64,000 bases of DNA from JAHQVI01 sp963727575 (GCA_963727575.1 CAVSIA010000011.1:62001-126000); one strand, 5' to 3'; numbered from the stretch's first letter, positions 28,439 through 38,487 are shown. The notes: generated by a model not told the origin, from the letters alone. Made by a program: numbers and translations.

Positions 28439-29203
28439 TTAACTGCAGGTGCGCCCGCCATCGACGAACAGCACCTGGCCGGTCACGAACTCGCTCGCGG
28501 GCGACAGCAGAAAGACTGCGGGACCGAAAATATCCTCAGGCGTGCCGAAGCGGCCCGCCGGGATCCGCGACAATGCGGCAGCGCGAACGGACGGGGCATC
28601 CATGATCGGCTGCGAAAGCGGGGTTGGAATGACGGCGGGACCGATGGCGTTGACGGTCACTCCGTGTTCGGCCCATTCCACGGCCAGCACCCGCGTCAGA
28701 TGAGCGACGCCTGCCTTGCTTGCCGCGTAGGCCGCGTAGCGTGGATTGGAAACGGCGCTGGATACCGACGCGATCGTCACGATCCGGCCCTGGCCTTGCG
28801 GGATCATCGCGCGCGCCGCCGATCGCGCCAGGAGGAACGCGCCGGTCAAATTGACGTCGATGCTCAGCTTCCAGTCGGCCTTGGCCAGGTCCACCGCCTC
28901 GCCGACGCGATAGACGCCGGTCGCGTTGAGAAGCCCATCGATCCGCCCGAACGCCGCCACCGTTTCGTTGACCGCAGCCATACAGGACGCCTCGTCGACC
29001 ACGTTCAGCGCGACGGCCTTGGCCGCGGCGCCATCCTGCGCCAATTCCCCGGCAATGGCGGCCGCCCGTTCGGCGTCGGAATCCGCGATCATGACCTGCG
29101 CGCCGCGCGCGGCCAGGGCCTTCGCCAATGGCGCGCCCAGTCCCCCGGCACCGCCTGCCACCAGGATGGCGCTGCCCTCCAGGTTGAACAAGGGGTCGGT
29201 CAT
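28439..29203 (-). CDS. short-chain dehydrogenase/reductase (SDR)
   Basis: This 254-residue classical SDR carries the nucleotide motif GGAGGLGAPLAKAL, the NATG-like LNATGVYR, catalytic Ser in TIASVSSAVSN, and Tyr-x-x-x-Lys in YAAYAASKAG. The C-terminus has the usual SEFVTGQVLFVDGG. Its ATG overlaps the stop of the upstream BKACE gene (ATGA), so both act together. A likely task is oxidation of a hydroxyl group to the ketone used by the carboxylase/BKACE system, or the reverse. The substrate is inferred only from context. Confidence 0.9.
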   Translation of the reverse strand: MTDPLFNLEGSAILVAGGAGGLGAPLAKALAARGAQVMIADSDAERAAAIAGELAQDGAAAKAVALNVVDEASCMAAVNETVAAFGRIDGLLNATGVYRVGEAVDLAKADWKLSIDVNLTGAFLLARSAARAMIPQGQGRIVTIASVSSAVSNPRYAAYAASKAGVAHLTRVLAVEWAEHGVTVNAIGPAVIPTPLSQPIMDAPSVRAAALSRIPAGRFGTPEDIFGPAVFLLSPASEFVTGQVLFVDGGRTCS

Positions 29204-30129
29204 GCTTTCGAATCCGATGGTCCGCCCGGCCGCTGCTGCGGCGCCGAGGGGAGATGCATCAGCTCGCGCGCTTCCTCGGGCGTCGCGATCTCGCGGCCGA
29301 GTTCCCGCACCAGCCGGGCCGCGCGCTCGACGAGCTGCACATTGCTCACCGCCAGCACGCCGTGGCTGTAATAGACATTGTCCTCCATGCCGACGCGAAT
29401 ATTGCCGCCCATGCTGAGCGCCATCGCGCTGAGCGGAAGCTGATATTTGCCGATGCTGACCACCTGCCAGCTCGATCCGTCGGGGAGCGCGTCGAGCATC
29501 GCCATCAGATTGGCCGGCGTCGGCGGAATCGCGCCCTTGATGCCGAGCACGAAGCTGAAATGCAAAGGCGGCTCCAGCACGCCGCGGTCCATCAGGTCGA
29601 TGGCGTTCTGGATGTGGCTGAGATCATAGACTTCCAGCTCGTTGCGGATGCCGCGCTGCTTGCAGCCGGCGACAAAGGCCGAGTTCCACTTCTTCGAATT
29701 CGGAAACAGGAACTCGGTGTCCTTGTGCTCGAAATGGAAGGTGCCGAGATTGAGCGTCAACTGATCAGGCTGCGGACGGATGTTGAGCAGGTTCATGCGC
29801 TCTTCCAGCGTGAACGGCTCGCCTTCCGCGCCCGGCGTCTCGTATCGCAGGCCGATGCCGTTGCCGACCTGGGTGATCATGTCGGGGCACCGGCTCATCA
29901 CCCCATCGATCACTTCGGAATAGACGTCGATATCCGCCGTGGTGACGCCGCGCTTGTCGCGGACATGCATGTGCGCCACGGTGGCGCCGGCGTTGTAGCA
30001 ATCGTAAAAGTTCTGGACGATGTCCTGCGGCTGTTCGGGCAGGGCGGGGTTCGACTCCCGTCCATGCAGGCCGCCCGTCGTTGCGACGGTAATCACGACT
30101 TTGCCGGGGTCGGTCAGATTGGGCTTCAT
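29200..30129 (-). CDS. beta-keto acid cleavage enzyme (BKACE, DUF849), copy 1
   Basis: This 309-residue TIM-barrel enzyme belongs to the family of 3-keto-5-aminohexanoate cleavage enzyme. Such enzymes react a beta-keto acid with acetyl-CoA (or another CoA ester) to give acetoacetate and a new CoA ester. The start KVVITVATTGG, the metal-binding H-x-H in VAHMHVRDK, and the later NIRVGMEDNVYYSHG with its conserved Glu-Asp are visible. It sits between the TRAP permease and an SDR gene and overlaps the latter. A second BKACE lies in the divergent operon at 37656. Confidence 0.9.
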   Translation of the reverse strand: MKPNLTDPGKVVITVATTGGLHGRESNPALPEQPQDIVQNFYDCYNAGATVAHMHVRDKRGVTTADIDVYSEVIDGVMSRCPDMITQVGNGIGLRYETPGAEGEPFTLEERMNLLNIRPQPDQLTLNLGTFHFEHKDTEFLFPNSKKWNSAFVAGCKQRGIRNELEVYDLSHIQNAIDLMDRGVLEPPLHFSFVLGIKGAIPPTPANLMAMLDALPDGSSWQVVSIGKYQLPLSAMALSMGGNIRVGMEDNVYYSHGVLAVSNVQLVERAARLVRELGREIATPEEARELMHLPSAPQQRPGGPSDSKA

Positions 30130-30150
30130 ATCTCCATCCCTTCCAGGTGC

Positions 30151-32117
30151 TCAGCCGGTGTTCGTATCGGAGGCGCGCTTGGCTTTTCGCACGGCCCGCA
30201 TTCCTGACCGTTCGGCATTTTCAGTCGTCATGTAGATGTAGGCGGACATTGCGATAAGCATGGCGACGAAGAGCAGGTTCGACGAGATGCCTTTGTCGGT
30301 CAGCGCGGCGTAGCCGGTGAACGAGATCAGCGCGAACACCCATCGTTCCTGCGTATTCAGATCGCGCTGGAAATAGCCGTAGCAGGTGACCGAGACCGTC
30401 CATTGCAGGAGCAGGCAGGTTATGATCGGGATCAGCACGCCCCATTCGAGATACGGAAAGCCCATCAGCGAGGGGTAGTAGACGAAGGCGAAGGGGATGA
30501 CGAAGGTCGTCAGCATCAGCTTCATCGCGTCTTCGTCGTATCGAGGAAGCTTGCCCCGGAGATCTTCGATGCCGCGAGCGCAGCGACCGCGACGGGCGGC
30601 GACAGCGCCGAATAGCAGGCGAAGTAGAAGACGAAGAAATGCGCCATCAGCGGATCGACGCCGAGTTGCTGCAGGAACGGCACCAGCGCCAGCGCGACGA
30701 TGATATAGGCGACGGGCGTCGGTAGTCCCATGCCGAGGATGAGCGCAAGGACCGCCGCGCCGATCAGCAGCAGCAGGACGGAATTCGGCAGGATGACGAT
30801 CAAGAGCGTGCCGAGACGTCCGGACAGGTTGGTGGTCAGAAACACCTGGCCGAGCGGACCGATCGCGATCAGCAGCAGCGACAGGATCGCCGCCATCGAC
30901 AAGGCGTCGCGGAACGCCGAGACGATGTCGGACCATGTGGGCCGGAACGGTCCCTGCAGCATACCCAGCGCGAACGCGGCGACCATGCCGATCAGACCGG
31001 CGTAGGACGGCGTGTAGTAGCCCAGCAGCAGATACATCACCAGGCCGAAGGAGATCAGGAAGGTCGGCGCCATCCGCAGGATCAGCGCGATGTCGACCGT
31101 CTCCGCCAGTTTCGGCAGGCGATTGCGCCTGGCATAGACGATGACGCCGGAGGTAATGCCGGTCAGGTAGAGCAGGCCGGGAATGACGGCGGCGAGGGCG
31201 ATGTCGACATAGGGCTTGTTGAGCAGCGCCGCGATGATGAAAGCGGCAAGCCCGAGCACCGGCGGCATGATCTGCCCGGCGGTGCCGGCCGCCGCTTCGA
31301 TGGCGCCGGCGATCGAGGCGCTGTAGCCCTTGCTCTTCATCATCGGAATGGTGAAGCGCCCGGTCAGCACCACATTCGACACCGCCGTGCCCATGATCGC
31401 CGCGACGATGCCGCTGCCGATGATGGCGGGAAAGGCCGCGCCTCCGGGCACGCGGTTGCCGGCGACCTTGCCGATCTCGATGACCATCCGCAGCGTGCCG
31501 ACGGCGAACAGCGATCCGGCGAACAGGATCAGGAACCAGATACTGTCCGCAGCCTCCCGGGCGAACCAGAAGATGCCGTCATTGGTGCCGAGGCCGAGAT
31601 AGTTCATTACGAATTCGGGGTCGTAGCGCGGCGTGGCGAGCAGATGGGTGGGGACCAGATAGCCGTAGAAGAAATAGACGATCGAGACGGCGATGATGGT
31701 CGTCAGCAGGCCGCCCCAGTGAAACCAGTTCAGCACCAGGATCGAGGCGATCAGCACGAGGCCGATATTGAAGTCGAACGCGTCGAAAAAGGGCTGCGCG
31801 GTCTCGAGGTGCACGGCGTTGAGCCGCACATAGCCGGAGGTTGCGAGCGCCGCCAGCGTCGCGATCCAGGCGACGGCGAATTTGACCCAGAACAGCGATC
31901 CGGCGGAATCGGGGTTGTCGAGGCGTCGCTCGGCCAGACCCTTGATCGTCAGGAACCCGGACATGCCGAGCACGCAGAAAATGAAATTCGAATAGTGCTC
32001 GGACGAGTTCCGGACATAGCCGAAGGCCGCCATCGCCAGATAGACGCTGAGCAGGAGGCCCAGTGCCCAGAACAGGACATTGGAACCCGTTCGCACGATC
32101 TGCAGAGTACGGATCAT
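30151..32117 (-). pseudogene. TRAP transporter fused permease (DctQM-like, TAXI type), one late frame break
   Basis: The reconstructed protein of about 655 residues is a fused small-plus-large TRAP permease with around 15-17 membrane segments, of the kind that partners TAXI binding proteins. Typical segments are IGKVAGNRVPGGAAFPAIIG, IEAAAGTAGQIMPPVLGLAAF and LGMGLPTPVAYIIVALALVP. After ISGASFLDTTK the frame changes near 30535 by a net minus one, and the rest (AMKLMLTTFVIPFAFVYYPS to the tail) reads in the next frame. GGAGGACAAGCC precedes the ATG at 32117. It follows the TAXI binding-protein gene. Confidence 0.85.
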
Positions 32118-32192
32118 GGCTTGTCCTCCTGCCGCTTCGGATCGGCTCGAGAGCCCGGCACGCTCACTCGCGCACCGGGGCTCGAACTCGCT

Positions 32193-33260
32193 TTACTTTT
32201 GGAAGACGACCGGCGGGAAGGCCTTGCGCTTGTCCCATAGGCCAAGCTCGACATAGGCCTTCTTCGCGCCCGGATGGACGTTCTCGTCGGTCAGGCCGTC
32301 GAGCATCATTTCGGGCGACCAGAGCTTCCACAGCCCATGCAGCTTCGTCATCTCCGGCCCGTATTTGACGACCGACTTGACGAGATTATAGGCGGCATCT
32401 TCCGAGAAGTTCGGATGTGCGGCGACGTAGCCCCGGTTGAGGCCCGACGTGAAAGCGGTCTCCTGCAGGGGCAGCGTCTTGGCGGGGACGTCGACGACGA
32501 GCAGGCCCGCATTCCATTTCGCGTTGACCTTGTCGATGGCGGCCTTGTCGACGCCGATATAGTTGACCTTCCGGCCCGCCGCTTCGAGCTTGCGCAGCGG
32601 CCCGCTGATCAGCCAGTTCGATTGATCGAAATTGGTGCCGAAGGCAACGACCGCCGCGTCGGCGTTGCCATCGATGAGCTGCTGGATCGCAGTGTCGGGA
32701 TTGACGTGCCGGATGTCGGCATTCTCGGAGGTGACGCCGTATCCGTATTCGAGGATCAGGCTGGCGAAGAAGCCGAAATCGCTCTGTGTGCGGAGGCCAA
32801 GAGCGATGCGCTTGCCCTTGAGGTCGGCCGGCGTTTTCAGATTGGGGTCATAAGAAACGAAGAACTTGCCCTGGCCCCAAAGCGCTTCGCCGAACAGGAG
32901 CTTGAACGGCACAGTGACCGGCTCGGGCAGATACTCCTTCACCTCGGCCTTCCCGCCATGCGGCGCGAGCAGCACGATGGTGTCCTCGGTGCCGAAGGTG
33001 GTGTTCTTCCAGCGGCGCTCCTCGGCCATCGCGCGGACATTATACATGTAGCCCGGCGTTTCCTGCGGAACGATGGTGATCGGTTCGCCGCCGCGCGCCA
33101 TCAGGTTTCCGAGGATCGTGTACCCCTCGGTCGGACCGCAGCCGAAGGGGCAGATCAGCATCGGGATGATCTCGTTCTGCTGGGCGTTTGCGGGCGCGGC
33201 GGCGGCCGCTCCAAGGACGCTTGCCGCGAGAGCCGCGGCGACATATCGGAAAGGCTTCAT
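32193..33260 (-). CDS. TAXI family TRAP transporter solute-binding protein
   Basis: This is a 355-residue periplasmic protein with a clear Sec signal (AAALAASVLGAAAAAPANA, cleavage before QQNE). Mature segments LMARGGEPITIVPQETPGYM, TPADLKGKRIALGLRTQSDF and FTSGLNRGYVAAHPNFSEDA fit the TAXI/NMT1-like group. It delivers the substrate to the fused permease encoded next. GGAGGAAACA precedes the ATG. Its place downstream of the biotin carrier gene links import to the carboxylase. The ligand is unknown but is probably a carboxylate or keto acid. Confidence 0.88.
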   Translation of the reverse strand: MKPFRYVAAALAASVLGAAAAAPANAQQNEIIPMLICPFGCGPTEGYTILGNLMARGGEPITIVPQETPGYMYNVRAMAEERRWKNTTFGTEDTIVLLAPHGGKAEVKEYLPEPVTVPFKLLFGEALWGQGKFFVSYDPNLKTPADLKGKRIALGLRTQSDFGFFASLILEYGYGVTSENADIRHVNPDTAIQQLIDGNADAAVVAFGTNFDQSNWLISGPLRKLEAAGRKVNYIGVDKAAIDKVNAKWNAGLLVVDVPAKTLPLQETAFTSGLNRGYVAAHPNFSEDAAYNLVKSVVKYGPEMTKLHGLWKLWSPEMMLDGLTDENVHPGAKKAYVELGLWDKRKAFPPVVFQK

Positions 33261-33376
33261 TGTTTCCTCCGCTTATTGCGATTGCCGGTTGGCTCCGGAT
33301 TTGCTGCTTTTTGCCCTGATCAGGCTCTTAGGTCCGGCGAGCGTCGTTGCGCTCGCTCGGCTGCGTCGGCCGTTCT

Positions 33377-33874
33377 TCAGGCCGGGTCGATGACGAACAG
33401 CATCTGTCCGTATTCAACGAGTTGTGCGTTTTCCACGCCGATCTCGCGGACCGTTCCGGAGCATTCGGCGTATACGGTCGTAAAAAGCTTCATGACTTCG
33501 ATCAGGCAGAGCGGATCGCCCGCATTGACCGTCGAGCCGATTTCAACGAAGGGAGGCGCATCCGGAGACGGTGCGCGGTAGAAGATGCCCATCATCGGCG
33601 CGGTGAGGGCGCCCTGGCCGGCGGCGGATGCCTGCACGGCGGCAGATTGCGGAGTTTGTCCGGCCGGCTTTCCGGACACGGCCGATTGCGAGGTGCCGGC
33701 CGGCGTCGTTGGAGCGGTTCTGGAGGCAGCCGGCGCTTCGGATGCAGCGGCCCCGCCGGCACCCCTTCGCCGGACGATCAGCTTGATGTCCGCCGTCTCA
33801 AGTACGAATTCGTCACATGAGCTGGAGTTGATGATACGGAGAATTTCGCTGACTTCCTTGTACCCGACCGCCAT
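33377..33874 (-). CDS. biotin carboxyl carrier protein of a multi-subunit carboxylase
   Basis: This 165-residue protein has an AccB-like N-terminus (EVSEILRIINSSSCDEFVLE), an Ala/Pro-rich linker from about 40 to 90, and a biotinyl domain with the motif E-V-M-K, Lys129 being the biotin site. MGIFYRAPSPDAPPFVEIG before it is typical of AccB-type carriers. It lies 9 bp after the IclR gene on the same strand, while the matching carboxylase and carboxyltransferase genes are divergently transcribed. That split arrangement suggests one regulator controls both arms. Confidence 0.92.
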   Translation of the reverse strand: MAVGYKEVSEILRIINSSSCDEFVLETADIKLIVRRRGAGGAAASEAPAASRTAPTTPAGTSQSAVSGKPAGQTPQSAAVQASAAGQGALTAPMMGIFYRAPSPDAPPFVEIGSTVNAGDPLCLIEVMKLFTTVYAECSGTVREIGVENAQLVEYGQMLFVIDPA

Positions 33875-33883
33875 ATCGCACCG

Positions 33884-34741
33884 TTAATCCGCTTCCGACG
33901 CCAGCCCGAGATGGGCGGATAGCTCCTCGACCGCCTGACGCATGGCAGGGACGTGCGTCTCGGCCCCCGCGACGGTCATGCGCGCGTCGGGCGCCGAAAT
34001 GGCGAGCGCGGCACAGACCTGCCCCTTGGCGTCATGGACCGGCACAGCCAGGCAAATCACCCCGGCGAGAAATTCCTGATTGTCGATCGAGTAGCCGCGC
34101 TTGCGAATTTCGACGCACTCTTCTTCGAGACGGCCCGGATCGGTGATCGTCGACGCGGTATATCTGTACAAGGTCGATGCGCTGATCAGCGCGTCCCGCC
34201 GCCGCTTGGGCTGAAATGCGAGCAGCAGCTTGCCCATCGAAGTGCAGTGCAGCGGCACCCGCGAGCCAGGTTCGAATTTCAGCCCGAACGGCCAGGCCGC
34301 CTCGATGCGGTCGAGATAGACGCAGGCGTGGCCGGACATCATGCCGAAATTGCAGGTCTCGCGGACCTGGGCGGAAAGCTTCGCCAGCACCGCATGGCGC
34401 GGCGCGGAACGCATCGCCGTCTTCACGACGTCGATGGCAAAAGTGCAGAGCCGCGGTCCGGGGCCGTAGCCCCTGCTGTGCGGCTCCTTGAGGATGAAGC
34501 CGTCGCTGTCGAGCTGGCGAACGATGCGGTGCATGGTCGGCTTCGGCACGTCGAGCAGGACGACCAGCTCGGCGACGCTCAGTGGACGGCCGGCCGTTGC
34601 GATCGCTTCCAGGACGGCAAAGACCTTCTGCGAAACACCGAGCTTGCCTTCTGCGTGATCGGCACCCGCAAAGCCCTCCCCACGGCCGGATTCGCCTTCG
34701 AAGAGCAGATGTCCGCTGGAGGAGTTTGACGCGTTGACCAT
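33884..34741 (-). CDS. IclR-family transcriptional regulator
   Basis: This is a 285-residue regulator from ATG 34741. An N-terminal winged helix (LSVAELVVLLDVPKPTMHRI) is followed by the IclR effector domain (CTSMGKLLLAFQPKRRRDAL, then GYSIDNQEFLAGVICLAVPV and YGPGPRLCTFA-type linker). A longer reading from 34882 would run through the AT-rich divergent promoter and is unlikely. It lies between the biotin-carrier gene and the divergent biotin carboxylase gene and is the probable regulator of both operons. Such proteins respond to small aromatic or aliphatic acids. Confidence 0.9.
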   Translation of the reverse strand: MVNASNSSSGHLLFEGESGRGEGFAGADHAEGKLGVSQKVFAVLEAIATAGRPLSVAELVVLLDVPKPTMHRIVRQLDSDGFILKEPHSRGYGPGPRLCTFAIDVVKTAMRSAPRHAVLAKLSAQVRETCNFGMMSGHACVYLDRIEAAWPFGLKFEPGSRVPLHCTSMGKLLLAFQPKRRRDALISASTLYRYTASTITDPGRLEEECVEIRKRGYSIDNQEFLAGVICLAVPVHDAKGQVCAALAISAPDARMTVAGAETHVPAMRQAVEELSAHLGLASEAD

Positions 34742-34832
34742 GCAATTTATCAAAATATGAAAAAAAGAGTTTTGCAAGATAATTTTTTTTCCGCCCAAAC
34801 TTAGCGGACCAACCACCCTCGAAGGTCGTCGC
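34742..34832. promoter_or_regulatory. AT-rich divergent promoter between the iclR and carboxylase operons
   Basis: This 91-bp region is strikingly AT-rich over its first 55 bases. It contains nested inverted elements TTATC (34747-34751) with GATAA (34778-34782), and CAAAA (34751-34755) with TTTTG (34770-34774). The two operons start on either side. It is the obvious binding region for the IclR regulator. Confidence 0.55.
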
Positions 34833-36175
34833 GTGAAGAAGGTGCTCATCGCTAATCGAGGTGAAATCGCCCTCCGGGCCATTCGGGCCTGCCGGAAGGC
34901 GGGGCTGGAAACCGTTGCGGTCTATTCGCAGGCTGACGAAAATTCGCCTCATGGCTGGGCGGCGGACCGGCGCCTCTGCATCGGACCGCCGGCCGCCTCG
35001 CTCAGCTATCTGCAAGGCCCGGCGCTGGTCGAAGCGGCGAAGGCGACCGGGTGCGACGCCATCTATCCCGGCTATGGATTTCTGTCCGAGAAGGCGGATT
35101 TCGCCCAGAGCTGCCGGGAGGCCGGGCTCATCTTCATTGGACCGTCCCCGGAGACGATCTCGCTGATGGGCGACAAGGTTGCCGCCCGGCAAACCGCGCG
35201 AAAGAACGGCCTTCCCATCGTGCCGGGATCGTCCGAGAGCTACCAGGACGCAACCGCGGCGCAGGAGGCCAGCCGCGAGATCGGCTTTCCGATCCTGCTC
35301 AAAGCCGCAGGTGGAGGCGGCGGGCGCGGGATGCGCATCGTCCGTGACGAGCGGGAGCTTCTATCCCAGTTCCCACAGGCGGTCGCCGAAGCGCAGGCGG
35401 CGTTCGGGCGGGGCGATATGTATCTTGAGCGCTTCTTCGGCCAGGTCCGGCACATCGAGATCCAGGTCTTCGGCGACCGCCACGGCAATGCCTGCCACCT
35501 CTGGGAACGCGACTGCAGCATCCAGCGCCGGCATCAGAAACTGGTCGAGGAAGCCCCGTCTCCGGTGCTCGACCGATTCCGCGGGAGCGCATGGCGGAAG
35601 CCTCGGTCGATCTGGTGCGCTCGCTTGGCTATGAGGGGGCCGGAACCGTCGAATTCATCTACGACCTGCAGACCGGCGAATGGTTTTTCATCGAGATGAA
35701 CACGCGCATCCAGGTCGAACATCCGGTGACGGAGGAACTCTACGGCGTCGATCTGGTTCTGGAGCAGTTGCGCGTTGCCGCCGGCGAGCGCCTGTCTCTT
35801 GCGTCACCGCCTCCGCCGGGCGAGCGCTCCGCGATCGAGTTCCGCATCAATGCGGAGTTGCCGGAGAACGGTTTCCGCCCTTCGCCAGGCCGGGTCGGGA
35901 CGTGGCGACCGCCTGTCGGCGCCGGCATTCGCCTGGACTCGCACCTCTATCCGGGCTACGCGATCCCGCCGAACTACGACTTGCTGATCGGCAAGCTCAT
36001 CGTAACCGGCGCTTCGCGAGACAAAGCGCTGGCCCGCGCCGCCTCCGCCTTGAGCCGCTTCCAGGTCGACGGCGTCGACACCACGATCCCATTCCACTCA
36101 ACGCTCCTCCACGCCCCGGCCTTTCTCGACGGAACCGCCCATACGCGCTGGGTTGAGCAGGACATGCCGAGATGA
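34833..36175 (+). pseudogene. biotin carboxylase subunit (AccC-like), one frame break
   Basis: About 447 residues form a complete biotin carboxylase: KVLIANRGEIALRAIRACRK at the N-terminus, the glycine-rich ATP loop AAGGGGGRGMRIV, RHIEIQVFGDRHGN, and EMNTRIQVEHPVTEELYGVD with the active-site residues. Near 35586 the frame changes between VLDRFRG and ERMAEAS by a net minus one. It starts with GTG at 34833 and its TGA overlaps the carboxyltransferase ATG (ATGA at 36172-36175). It lacks a biotinyl domain, which is supplied by the carrier encoded at 33377. Confidence 0.88.
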
Positions 36176-37629
36176 GCAAAGGCCGCCGGATTTCGCTGAT
36201 CGACGTTACGCTCCGAGACGCGCATCAATGCCTTTGGGCGACGCGGATGACCACGGCGATGATGAGGGAGATCGCCCCGCGTCTCGATCGCGCGGGGTTC
36301 GAGGCGATCGATCTGGTCGGCGGCGCCGTCTTCGATGTGGCGGTGCGCTATTTGCGGGAAGATCCCTGGGAGCGGATGCGCATCCTCAGCCAGTGGGTCA
36401 CCAAGACGCCGCTGATCATTCACACGCGCGGCCAGAGCCTGTTCACCTTCGAATTCTTTCCCGACGATATCGTCGAGCTTGCCGCCGAGCGCTTCGCCGC
36501 CAACGGCATGCGCTACCACACGCCTTACGACGCGCTCAACGATATCCGCAACCTCGAGATCCCTGTTCGCGCCGCCAAACGGCACGGTCTGTACGTCGTC
36601 GGAGGGTTGGTCTACACGCACAGCCCGGTGCACACCGACGAATATTATGCGAAGAAGGCGAGGCAGCTCGTCGCGCTCGGCGTCGATGCCGTGTTTCTCA
36701 AGGATGCCAGCGGCCTGCTGCTCCCGGAACGGGTCGCCACGCTGGTGCCGGCGGTGAAGACCGTCCTCGGCGCCATGCCGCTGCAGATCCACACGCACTG
36801 CAATTCGGGCCTTGCGCCCTATGTCGTGTTGCAGGCCGTCGAGCACGGCGTCGACGTGGTGCACACCGCCACCTCGACGCTGGCGAACGGTGTCTCGCAC
36901 TCGCCCACGGAGAGGGTCACACGCAATCTCCGCCGGCGCGGTCACGATGTTCCGCTCGATCTTGCCTCGGTCGGAGAGGTCGCCGAACTGCTGGCCTATA
37001 TCGCCGACCGCGAGGACAAGCCGGTCGGCAAGCCGCAGGAATACGACGATTTTCTCTATCATCACCAATGTCCCGGCGGGATGGTGTCGAACCTTCAATA
37101 TCAGCTCCAGACGATGGGGCTCGAAGGGCGCCTGGAGGAAATCCTGCAAGAGGCCGGCCATGTGCGCGCCGATCTCGGCTATCCGATCGTCGTCAGCCCC
37201 TTCGCGCAATACATCGTCACCCAGGCCATTCTCAATGTCGTCGGGCGCGATCAGGGCCGGCAGCGCTACGACACCGTCCCCGACGAGGTGCGCCTCTATG
37301 TGCGCGGCGGCTATGGGGAGATCGCCGGCAGGATCGAGCCCAACCTCTACGACAAGATCACGCGCGGCGCCGAGCCGATCACCGCGCGGCCCGGCGAATT
37401 TCTCGAGCCCGCAATCGCCAGGCTGCGCAAGACGCGCGGACCGTTTGCGTCGGACGACGACCTGCTGCTCGCCGCATTTTATCAGGACAATGAATATAAG
37501 GCGCTGAAGGCCGCCGGACCGATCAAGACCGACTACCCGATCGCCTCGACGCCACTGGCAACGCTCGTGAAGGAGATCGCGCAGCGCCCGGATATTTCCT
37601 CGTTTCATTTTATTCAGAAGACGGGCTAA
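36172..37629 (+). CDS. carboxyltransferase subunit of a biotin-dependent carboxylase (PYC/OadA type)
   Basis: This intact 485-residue protein has an HMG-CoA-lyase-like barrel followed by the PYC_OADA domain. It shows LIDVTLRDAHQCLWATRM at the N-terminus, FLKDASGLLLP with the Lys normally carbamylated, the metal ligands in LQIHTHCNSGLAPYVVLQAV, and YHHQCPGGMVSNLQYQL. It has no biotinyl domain, unlike OadA or full pyruvate carboxylase. Known relatives carboxylate 2-oxo acids (pyruvate, 2-oxoglutarate), giving beta-keto acids. The linked BKACE genes use beta-keto acids, so this enzyme may make their substrate. Confidence 0.9.
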   Translation: MSKGRRISLIDVTLRDAHQCLWATRMTTAMMREIAPRLDRAGFEAIDLVGGAVFDVAVRYLREDPWERMRILSQWVTKTPLIIHTRGQSLFTFEFFPDDIVELAAERFAANGMRYHTPYDALNDIRNLEIPVRAAKRHGLYVVGGLVYTHSPVHTDEYYAKKARQLVALGVDAVFLKDASGLLLPERVATLVPAVKTVLGAMPLQIHTHCNSGLAPYVVLQAVEHGVDVVHTATSTLANGVSHSPTERVTRNLRRRGHDVPLDLASVGEVAELLAYIADREDKPVGKPQEYDDFLYHHQCPGGMVSNLQYQLQTMGLEGRLEEILQEAGHVRADLGYPIVVSPFAQYIVTQAILNVVGRDQGRQRYDTVPDEVRLYVRGGYGEIAGRIEPNLYDKITRGAEPITARPGEFLEPAIARLRKTRGPFASDDDLLLAAFYQDNEYKALKAAGPIKTDYPIASTPLATLVKEIAQRPDISSFHFIQKTG

Positions 37630-37655
37630 GCCCGCACGACAACAGGGAGACGCCC

Positions 37656-38487
37656 TTGACCACGCCAGCAATCATCACCGCCGCAATCACGGGCGCGATA
37701 CCGCGCAAGGCGCAGACGCCCGCGGTGCCGGTGACGCCCGACGAGCAGATCGAATTCGACGCACGAAGCCTACGAAGCCGGTGCCGCTCTCGTCCACATC
37801 CACGTTCGCGATAAGGACGAGAACCCGTCGTCCGACCCGGACCTCTTCGCCGCCGTGCAGGAAGGCGTGGCGAAGCATTGCCCGGGCATGATCATTCAGT
37901 TCTCGACGGGCGGCAGAGGGCGGACGCAGAACGAGCGCGGGCGGGCGATCAGTCTGCGTCCCGACATGGCGTCGCTGACCACCGGCTCGGTCAACTTTCC
38001 CAATCAGATCTACGAGAATCCGCCATCGCTTATCGAATCGCTCGCCCGCTCGATGCTCGATCATGACGTGAAGCCGGAGATCGAAGTCTTCGATCTGGCC
38101 ATGCTCTACAACGCCAGGAAGCTCGCCGACGAGGGCCTGATCAAACCGGGGCTCCACGTCCAGTTCGTGCTCGGTGTGCCGAACGCGCTGCCCGCGCGCC
38201 GCAAGGTGCTGGAATTCCTGGTCTCGGAGCTGACGGAGATCATGCCGGATGCGACCTGGGCCGCTGCAGGTGTCGGCCGCGATCAGCTCGAGGTCAATCG
38301 ATGGACGCTGGAGCTCGGCGGGCACGCGCGAACCGGGATCGAGGACAGCATCAAATATGATCGCGACCGCCTTGCGAAAAGCAATGCCGAGCTTGTCGCC
38401 CGCATAGCTGGCCTCTGCGCCGATTATGGCCGCCATCCGGCGACCCCGGCGGAGGCGCGCAGCATCCTCGGACTGCGTCCGGCTTAA
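37656..38487 (+). pseudogene. beta-keto acid cleavage enzyme (BKACE, DUF849), copy 2, one frame break
   Basis: The rebuilt protein has 276 residues. Its N-terminus is TPAIITAAITGAIPRKAQTP with PVTPDEQIE, then THEAYEAGAALVHIHVRDKD with the H-x-H metal site, and MIIQFSTGGRG. A single extra T near 37761 breaks the frame. It starts with TTG at 37656 after GGGAGACGCCC, 26 bp downstream of the carboxyltransferase gene. It is closer to the short GAIPRKAQ-type BKACE subgroup than copy 1, so the two copies probably act on different keto acids. Confidence 0.87.

Noticed and set aside
34742..34882. N-terminal extension of the IclR regulator to 34882
   Set aside because: The extension would translate the AT-rich divergent promoter into Phe/Asn/Ile-rich sequence and overlap the start of the biotin carboxylase gene.
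35974..37671. 565-residue open frame antisense to the carboxyltransferase gene
   Set aside because: It is entirely opposite a well-supported gene and shows no motifs.
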